Assembly (NCBI GenBank): GCA_012032075.1
Contig: JAAURU010000219.1
Coordinates: forward strand, 1 to 6,473
DNA: 6,473 nt
DNA from: Flavobacterium sp.
GTDB taxonomy: Bacteria; Bacteroidota; Bacteroidia; Flavobacteriales; Flavobacteriaceae
Direction of reading: 5' to 3'
The notes beneath the pieces are model-generated. The model saw only the letters and a program-made list of their open reading frames with translations, searched no databases and had not been told where the DNA came from. Each line of letters opens with the position of its first letter. Position 1 is the first letter of the stretch. This document shows, in pieces, positions 1 to 5,575 of this stretch. The position numbers and the translations under genes were made by a program.

Positions 1-1483
1 AATCAACAATTGCTAAATTTTGATTTAGCTTTGAATACTCTGATAATCGAGTGTTACATACTTCAGATTTGTTTTTTGAACCAAAACTTACAAAAGAAGG
101 AGAAAATCAAGTGCTTACAATGCAGCTAAAAGCTGGTCCAACCCAATTTTTAGAATATCGTTATGTATTGAAACCAAAAGATTATATGCTTGATTTTGCA
201 ATTCGCTCGCAAGGTTTAGAAAATGTAATAAATACTTCAAAACCAATCGATTTAGAATGGCAATTAAAAACTTACCGAAACGAGAAAAGTATTTCTTATG
301 AAAATAGATATACTGAGTTAGTATTCGAATATGAAGGTGGAAAAGATGATTATTTGAATGCTGCTAAAGATGGAGAAGATACTGCTATAGATGTAACCTA
401 TATAGCTTTTAAACAACATTTATTTACTTCAATTTTATTAACAGATACTCCTTTTAAATCAGCGAAGCTTGTTTCTGATAATCTAGTAGATGACGAAGAA
501 ATTGATACTATATTTACTAAAAACTTTATTGCTCAAGTTCCATTGGAAGTAAAAATGGAGCTTTAAATTACAATATGAATTGGTATTATGGTCCAGCTAA
601 ATATCAAATTTTAAATGATTATGATAAAAATTTAGATGAAATAATGCCATTAGGTTGGGGAATTTTCGGTTGGATTAACCGTTATATATTCATTCCAGTT
701 TTTGGTTTTATTTCAAGTATTGGGATTGGTTATGGAATCGCGATTATTATATTTACTATTTTAGTACGAATAGTAATGTCTCCAATTACCTATAAATCTT
801 ATGTTTCTCAGGCAAAAATGAAAGTGTTACGTCCTGAAATTGCAGAATTGAATGAAAAATTCAAAGATAATGCAATGAAGAAGCAACAAGAAACAATGAA
901 ACTGTATTCAAAAGCTGGAGTAAATCCTATGGCGGGTTGTTTACCAGCATTAATGCAAATGCCTGTTTTTTATGCTTTATTTCAGTTTTTTCCATCGATG
1001 TTTGATTTAAGACAAAAAAGCTTCCTTTGGGCAAACGATTTATCTTCTTACGATAGTATTTATCAGTTACCATTTCACATTCCATTATATGGAAGTCATG
1101 TGAGTTTGTTTCCTATTTTAGCTTCTATTGCTATCTTTTTCTATATGAAAATGACAACGGGAGACCAACAAATGAGTACTCCAACTCATGAAGGAATGCC
1201 AGATATGGGTAAAATAATGAAGATAATGATTTATATATCTCCATTAATGATGTTGTTTTTCTTTAATAACTATGCTTCTGGTTTATCATTATATTATTTT
1301 ATTTCTAATTTAATTACAATTGGTATTATGTTAGTTATTAAAAACTATATAGTTAAAGAAGATAAAATTCATGCTCAAATACAAGAGAATAAAGCTAAGC
1401 CAAAAAGCGAAAGTAAGTTTCAAAGAAAAATGAGAGAAATGATGGAACAAGCAGAAGCTCAAAAAAAAGCAAACAAAAAATAA
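1..1483 (+). CDS. yidC: Membrane protein insertase YidC, 3' part, two apparent frameshifts
   Basis: YidC/Oxa1-family insertase of the inner membrane, which inserts and folds membrane proteins alone or with SecYEG. The N-terminus lies before the window. The visible part is 494 residues once two missing bases are restored: one near 40 and one in the A run 551-555. The first third is the end of the periplasmic beta-sandwich domain. From ATG 575 (numbering from that Met) come the membrane segments: about 30-70, 117-140, 176-193, 214-232 and 236-257. R65 in TILVRIVMSP matches the conserved groove arginine of the family (R366 in E. coli), followed by the amphipathic AKMKVLRPEI region, NPMAGCLPALMQMP and SGLSLYYFISN. 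Residues 261-302 form a long basic tail, of the kind that contacts ribosomes in some YidC proteins. ATG 575 is an internal methionine, not a start. The gene ends 10 bases before a terminator. Family assignment is very secure. Confidence 0.96.
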
Positions 1484-1492
1484 CATTAATTT

Positions 1493-1520
1493 ATCCCTGC
1501 AAATTGCAGGGATTTTTTTT
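1493..1520 (+). terminator. Intrinsic terminator after yidC
   Basis: A GC-rich hairpin starts 10 bases after the yidC stop. The arms ATCCCTGCA (1493-1501) and TGCAGGGAT (1505-1513) pair perfectly over 9 bp around a 3-base loop, and a run of eight T (1513-1520) follows. This is a textbook rho-independent terminator and separates yidC from proC. Confidence 0.9.
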
Positions 1521-1558
1521 AAACAATAGTCAAGAAATTGTGATAAACTACTCCTTTT

Positions 1559-1588
1559 TTTGCAATTTTAAATTCCTTAATATCTTTA
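1559..1588 (+). promoter_or_regulatory. Possible proC promoter (Bacteroidetes type)
   Basis: TTTG at 1559-1562 and TATCTTTA at 1581-1588 are 18 bases apart. They resemble the Bacteroidetes -33 (TTG/TTTG) and -7 (TAnnTTTG) elements, with one mismatch at the last base of the -7 box. Transcription would start near 1595 and give a leader of about 35 A/T-rich bases before the ATG at 1629. The preceding terminator makes a promoter in this gap likely, but the match is easy to obtain by chance in such AT-rich sequence. Confidence 0.4.
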
Positions 1589-1628
1589 AACCAAATCAAA
1601 TCATTTAGACTTAAAAAACTAATAATTC

Positions 1629-2459
1629 ATGAAAACATTAATAATTGGATATGGAAATATGGGACAAACCTATGCAAATAGTTTTGTAAGCTCAAGATTT
1701 ATTGCACCAAGTGATATCACTGTATTAACTCGAAGCGATATTGGTGAGAAGACTCTTTTTAGTATTGATAAAAACAATTTTCATAAAACACCAAGTAAAA
1801 GTATTTTCGATGTAGATATTATCATTGTAGCTGTAAAACCACAAGATTTCAGTTTATTAGCAAATGAAATTAAGCCTTTTATAAGGAAAGAACATTTAAT
1901 TTTATCTGTAATGGCTGGTGTTACTTTAAAATCAATACAAGAAAAATTAGGCTGTGATAAAGTAGTTCGTTCAATGCCAAATATACCTACTCAAATAGGC
2001 TTAGGAATGACAGTTTTTTGTGCGTCTCCAACTGTGGATAGAAAAGAATTATTTATAATCCAAAATTTAATTAATACTACAGGAAAGTCAATATATATTG
2101 ATAAAGAACAAATGTTAAATGCTACCACTGCTGTTTCAGGAAGTGGTCCTGCTTATGTGTTTTATTTCATGAATGCTATGATACAATCGGCAATAGATTT
2201 AGGGTTTTCAAAATCGGAAGCAGAATTTTTAGTAAGCCAAACCTTTATTGGAGCAGTGCAATTGCAAAATAGAAGTGATTTGTCTCATGTAGAATGGATA
2301 AAAAAAGTAGCTTCAAAAGGAGGAACAACAGAAGCTGCATTGAAAGTTTTTGATTATAATTCAATAGAAGTTGCCATTAAATCTGGTGTAGAAGCAGCAA
2401 ATAAAAGAGCTGAAGAATTAGGAAATAAAAAATCCCGATTTCAAAATCGGGATTCTTAA
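1629..2459 (+). CDS. proC: Pyrroline-5-carboxylate reductase ProC
   Basis: Catalyses the last step of proline synthesis, NAD(P)H-dependent reduction of 1-pyrroline-5-carboxylate, in the cytoplasm. The Rossmann dinucleotide motif GYGNMG is at residues 7-12, AVKPQ at 68-72, MPNIP at 116-120 and TAVSGSGPAYVF at 167-178. The helical dimerisation domain carries the ProC signature ASKGGTTEAAL at 228-238. The start at 1629 places the Rossmann strand directly after the Met, as in homologues. As read, the frame is 276 residues, and its last 12 are encoded by the downstream hairpin. One extra A in the run 2423-2425 would instead end the protein as ELGK with a stop near 2426 (266 residues), typical of the family. 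I favour that shorter end. The gene seems monocistronic, between a terminator and a convergent neighbour. Confidence 0.95.
   Translation: MKTLIIGYGNMGQTYANSFVSSRFIAPSDITVLTRSDIGEKTLFSIDKNNFHKTPSKSIFDVDIIIVAVKPQDFSLLANEIKPFIRKEHLILSVMAGVTLKSIQEKLGCDKVVRSMPNIPTQIGLGMTVFCASPTVDRKELFIIQNLINTTGKSIYIDKEQMLNATTAVSGSGPAYVFYFMNAMIQSAIDLGFSKSEAEFLVSQTFIGAVQLQNRSDLSHVEWIKKVASKGGTTEAALKVFDYNSIEVAIKSGVEAANKRAEELGNKKSRFQNRDS
2427..2457. terminator. Bidirectional terminator between proC and the FAS1 gene
   Basis: A perfect inverted repeat has arms AATCCCGATTT (2431-2441) and AAATCGGGATT (2444-2454). In practice this is a 10-bp stem with a 4-base loop. On the minus strand it is followed by six T (plus-strand A run 2427-2432), making a good terminator for the FAS1 gene, whose stop is about 38 bases upstream in that orientation. 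On the plus strand only CTT and A/T-rich sequence follow, so proC termination may be weaker. The position between two convergent genes supports a shared role. Confidence 0.85.
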
Positions 2460-2491
2460 TATTAATGACTTTAACTTTATCTATATTTTTT

Positions 2492-3419
2492 TTATAGTGA
2501 AGGTAAAAGAACATTATTAATTGCATGAATGATTCCATTTGATGCTTGAACATCTACTACAATTATTCCAGTTTGTCTATTAGCTTCGTCAGTTATAGTT
2601 GTGCCTGTTATAGAAAACGTTCCAGTTTCCAGTGTTGTAATTGGACTAGTTGGTATAGCAGTAGATATTACATTTGCTCCTCCAACAACATGATAAGTAA
2701 GTACAGCAGTTTTTTTGAGCAGAAGTTAAACTAGCAAGTACTCCTGGGTTTTGACTTTCAAAAGTTGTAAATGCAGTGTTCGTTGGTGCAAAAACTGTAA
2801 ATGGAGATCCAGCAGTGCCTTGTAAAGTAGGAACTAAGTTTTGAGCAGTTAACAATCCAGCTAACGTTGAAAAAGTAGCAGAATCTGCAACTGCAAATGT
2901 GGCAATTGTAGGCAAAGCAATTACTTTATCAACTTGATGAATAACTCCATTAGAAGCTAGTATATCAGCCGTAGTTACTTTTGGCCCTCCATTTATAACA
3001 ACTCCATTTGAAGTGTTTATATACATACTAATTTTTTTAGCTGTTGAAGTAGGTCCATCTGCCATTGTTCTAACATAACCAGTAGTTAAACCAGTTGATA
3101 AATTAGTTCCCATTACAACGTGGTTTAATAATACTTGACGTAAAACATCAACATTAGTTGTGTTAACATCAATACCTGCATCGATAAAAGCTTGATTTGT
3201 TGGTGCAAAAACGGTAAATGGACCATTTTGGTCTAATGTTTGTACTAAACCTGCTTTGTCAAGTGCACTTACTAAAGTAGTGAATTGTGGTGCGCGAGAT
3301 GCTATAGCAGCAATACTGTTGTTTACTGGTTCTACAGTGTCATCGTCTGAACATGAAAATAGCGATACAAATAATGTAGCCATTAAAGTTAATTTGATTA
3401 ATTTTGCGAAGTTTTTCAT
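2492..3419 (-). CDS. Fasciclin (FAS1) domain lipoprotein, one apparent frameshift
   Basis: Predicted secreted lipoprotein with two FAS1 domains, a fold used in adhesion and extracellular contacts; the ligand cannot be told from sequence. It has a basic N-terminus, a hydrophobic stretch and lipobox LFSC with the lipidated Cys at 23. SDDD follows, resembling the acidic export signal that sends Bacteroidetes lipoproteins to the cell surface. FAS1 domain 1 covers about 35-170, with FTVFAPTN at 68-75, LLNHV at 97-101 and NGVIHQVDKVI at 157-167. Domain 2 covers about 175-308, with FTVFAPTN at 207-214, TYHVV and NGIIHAINNVLLP. The frame breaks in a 7-T run at 2710-2716. Removing one base continues domain 2 to the TAA at 2494-2492, giving 308 residues. 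As read, the product would stop at 2646 with an unrelated cysteine-rich tail. It is convergent with proC and divergent from the MORN-repeat gene. Confidence 0.92.
2782..3222 (-). repeat. 24-base direct repeat inside the two FAS1 domains
   Basis: Positions 2782-2805 and 3199-3222 are identical except for one base (t at 2796 against g at 3213). On the minus strand both encode the conserved H1 strand PFTVFAPTN. Nucleotide identity including silent positions is higher here than in the rest of the two domains. This may be left from an internal domain duplication, gene conversion or constrained codon choice. Confidence 0.7.
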
Positions 3420-3424
3420 AGTGT

Positions 3425-3461
3425 TTAATTTTTTTGTTTAAACGTTAATTTTTTTGTTTAA
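3425..3461 (-). repeat. 17-base tandem repeat in the FAS1 gene leader
   Basis: TTAATTTTTTTGTTTAA occurs at 3425-3441 and again at 3445-3461, exactly identical and separated by 3 bases (period 20). In the direction of the lipoprotein gene each copy reads TTAAACAAAAAAATTAA. The pair fills nearly the whole stretch between the putative -7 box and the start codon, so both copies would lie in the 5' leader. A related 13-base inverted copy lies at 3495-3507. A-rich leaders assist translation initiation in flavobacteria, so a doubled initiation enhancer is possible; a protein-binding site is an alternative. Confidence 0.7.
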
Positions 3462-3462
3462 G

Positions 3463-3486
3463 CAAATGTATAAAACTTTGAACAAA
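3463..3486 (-). promoter_or_regulatory. Putative promoter of the FAS1 lipoprotein gene
   Basis: On the minus strand, TACATTTG (plus positions 3463-3470) is a perfect match to the Bacteroidetes -7 consensus TAnnTTTG, about 43 bases before the start codon. The nearest TTTG upstream (plus 3483-3486) leaves a spacer of only 12 bases, shorter than usual. The -33 element is therefore uncertain, or the 9-A run next to it (3484-3492) has been misread in length. Confidence 0.5.
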
Positions 3487-3546
3487 AAAAAAGGGTTTAA
3501 ACAAAAATTTGATAAAAATCAGTTAAAAGTTTAACTTTATCTTCGT

Positions 3547-3574
3547 TTTGTTTAATAAAATTATAATAATTTAG
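3547..3574 (+). promoter_or_regulatory. Possible promoter for the MORN-repeat/mnmA/antiporter operon
   Basis: TTTG at 3547-3550 and TAATTTAG at 3567-3574 (seven of eight bases of TAnnTTTG) are separated by 16 bases, slightly short for the Bacteroidetes consensus. A start near 3580 would give a leader of about 20 bases before the ATG at 3601. The divergent gene arrangement requires some promoter here; the exact site is tentative. Confidence 0.35.
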
Positions 3575-3600
3575 GGTAGTTCCTTTTAATACTTTAACAA

Positions 3601-4362
3601 ATGTTAATAAATAAGTCTATAATTCAGCTAATTACTATTCTATTTTGTTTAACCGCTTATTCTCAGGTTGATATAAATAAATTGGATGCGAAGGGAAATC
3701 GAAATGGTTTATGGAAAGGAATTTATGAAAAATCTAAGCGTCCAAGATATGAAGGAACTTTTGTAAATGGAAAGGAAACAGGTGTATTTAAGTATTTTGA
3801 TGATACTAAAGCAGGAACTGTAATTGCAACTAGAGATTTCTCAAAAGGAGATGGTTCTTGTTATGCAGTATTTTATGATCAAAAAGGAAATAAAGTTAGT
3901 GAAGGAAAATTAGTAAATAAATTACCTGATGGAGAATGGAAATATTATCATTTTCAAAGTAAAGAGTTAATGACGCTTGAAAATTATAAAACAGGTAAAT
4001 TAAATGGTATCAAAAAAGTTTTTTATAAAGACGGCTCTCTTGCTGAGGTATCAAACTATAAAGACGGAAAGTTAGATGGAATTTATAAAAAATACGCTGA
4101 AAATGAAACCGTACTAGAAGAAATAAATTATAAAGAGGGAAAGTTAAATGGTCCAGCTCTTTATTATGATGGAAAAGGAAATCTTAATATAAAAGGGCAA
4201 TATAAGAACGATAGAAAATGGGGTTATTGGGAAACTTATGAAAATGGGAAATTAGTGAAGAATGAAAAAATATCTAAGGAAACAAGAAAAACTTTTAAGG
4301 TAGAGAAACAAGAAGATGGGAAAGTAGTACCTTCAGAATTAAAACCCAAAAACGAAAAATAA
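3601..4362 (+). CDS. Exported MORN-variant repeat protein (YwqK-like)
   Basis: 253 residues and intact. Residues 1-21 look like a Sec signal peptide, cleaved after AYS and leaving Gln22 at the N-terminus, so the protein is probably periplasmic or secreted. The rest is built of about six short beta-rich repeats of the MORN_2/YwqK kind, with a YKxGKLxGxxxxYxxxG pattern. The clearest are NYKTGKLNGIKKVFYKDG (128-145), NYKDGKLDGIYKKY (152-165) and NYKEGKLNGPALYYDGKG (176-193). Degenerate units lie around 50-66, 100-116 and 200-217. The last 35 residues are a charged, lysine-rich, probably disordered tail. Databases often call such proteins antitoxins of a toxin-antitoxin system, but no toxin gene is present and the signal peptide argues against that role. 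The gene is first in a likely operon, 18 bases before mnmA. Its function is unknown. Confidence 0.88.
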   Translation: MLINKSIIQLITILFCLTAYSQVDINKLDAKGNRNGLWKGIYEKSKRPRYEGTFVNGKETGVFKYFDDTKAGTVIATRDFSKGDGSCYAVFYDQKGNKVSEGKLVNKLPDGEWKYYHFQSKELMTLENYKTGKLNGIKKVFYKDGSLAEVSNYKDGKLDGIYKKYAENETVLEEINYKEGKLNGPALYYDGKGNLNIKGQYKNDRKWGYWETYENGKLVKNEKISKETRKTFKVEKQEDGKVVPSELKPKNEK

Positions 4363-4380
4363 TACAAAAAGTTTTTTACA

Positions 4381-5567
4381 ATGAAAAGAGTAGTAGTAGG
4401 ACTTTCTGGTGGAGTAGATTCTAGTGTTGCAGCTTATTTGTTGCAAGAACAAGGCTATGAAGTGATTGGTCTATTTATGAAAAATTGGCATGATGATTCG
4501 GTTACTATATCAAATGAATGTCCATGGCTTGAAGATAGTAATGATGCTTTATTAGTAGCAGAAAAACTTGGAATCCCATTTCAAACAGTCGATTTATCTG
4601 AAGAATATAAAGAGAAGATTGTGGATTATATGTTCAAAGAATATGAACAAGGGAGAACTCCAAATCCAGATGTTTTATGCAATCGCGAAATAAAATTTGA
4701 TGTTTTTATGAAAATTGCCATGTCTCTTGGTGCAGATTTTGTAGCAACAGGTCATTACTGTAGAAAAGGTGAGATTGATAATAATGGAGAAAAAGTTTAC
4801 CAATTAGTAGCAGGTAAAGATATAAATAAAGATCAATCTTATTTTTTGTGTCAATTATCACAAGAACAATTAGCTAAAGCTTTATTTCCAATAGGAGAAT
4901 TAACAAAACCAGAAGTTAGAGAAATCGCTTCGAAATTAGATTTAATTACAGCTGAAAAAAAAGATTCTCAAGGTCTTTGTTTCATTGGTAAAGTACGTTT
5001 GCCCGAATTTTGCAACAACAATTGCAACCAAAAGAAGGCATTATTGTTGAAGTTCCAGAAGAAGCTACTATCTTTAATCAAGAAATTCCACAATTTAATT
5101 CTTTAGAAGAATCTTTTGCTTACGCATCTAGAAATAGAGACTATTCTAATGAAATTGGTAAGGCTGTTGGTAAGCATCAAGGAGCTCATTATTTTACTAA
5201 AGGACAACGTAAAGGATTGAACGTAGGTGGAACAAAAGAAGGACTTTATGTAATTGAAACTGATGTGGAAAAAAATATAATTTATACAGGTCAAGGAGCT
5301 AATCATCCTGGATTATTTAAAAAAGCATTATTTATTAAAAAAGACGAAATACATTGGATAAGAAAAGATTTAGCATTACAACCTAATGAAACCATGGAAG
5401 TAATGTCTCGTATTCGTTATCGTCAACCTTTACAAAAAGCAACATTACATCAGTTTGAAAACGGAATGTATGTAGTGTTTAACGAACCTCAATCAGCTAT
5501 TACCGAAGGTCAATTTGTAGCTTGGCACAAAGATGACGAAGTGTTAGGTAGTGGTGTAATTTCTTAA
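4381..5567 (+). CDS. mnmA: tRNA-specific 2-thiouridylase MnmA, one apparent frameshift
   Basis: Cytoplasmic enzyme that uses ATP and relayed persulfide sulfur to convert wobble U34 of Lys, Glu and Gln tRNAs to 2-thiouridine. The PP-loop SGGVDSS is at residues 9-15, GRTPNPDVLC at 91-100 with catalytic Cys100, ATGHY at 122-126, KDQSYFL at 150-156 and SQGLCFIG at 196-203 with the second catalytic Cys200. The frame breaks just after, at codon 211, in the 4-T run 5008-5011. One added T restores PEFLQQQLQP and a continuous 395-residue protein. The restored part holds GQRKGL at 275-280, the central domain and the C-terminal beta-barrel ending EVLGSGVIS. Residues about 220-257 are an insertion relative to E. 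coli MnmA (368 residues), which I believe is usual in Bacteroidetes. As read, the product would be 241 residues without the tRNA-binding C-terminal domains. It lies 18 bases after the MORN-repeat gene and 8 before the antiporter. Confidence 0.96.
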
Positions 5568-5575
5568 TTTAGTAT

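Noticed and set aside
575..1483. A separate short YidC2/Oxa1-like gene starting at 575
   Set aside because: One base in the A run 551-555 joins it to the upstream periplasmic domain, the residues across the join are conserved in YidC, and there is no promoter or spacing between the two parts.
2546..2734. Small plus-strand ORF of 62 codons
   Set aside because: It is antisense to the second FAS1 domain and rich in Ser/Tyr/Cys as expected of a shadow frame, with no recognisable feature.
3256..3441. Plus-strand ORF of 61 codons overlapping the lipoprotein start
   Set aside because: It is a shadow of the signal-peptide region of the minus-strand gene, and its hydrophobic end is a by-product of the T-rich leader.
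3425..3461. CRISPR array or phage attachment site
   Set aside because: There are only two copies of a low-complexity A/T repeat with a 3-base gap. No spacers, cas genes, integrase or tRNA gene are present.
3601..4362. Toxin-antitoxin module (YwqK 'antitoxin')
   Set aside because: No toxin-like small gene is nearby, the protein has a signal peptide, and its neighbours are mnmA and a divergent lipoprotein gene.
5103..5306. Minus-strand ORF inside mnmA
   Set aside because: It is opposite a conserved MnmA coding region and has low-complexity composition.
4381..5567. Programmed ribosomal frameshifting in mnmA, or in the other split genes
   Set aside because: There is no consistent slippery heptamer with a downstream structure. 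The breaks need shifts in both directions, and housekeeping homologues are encoded in one frame.
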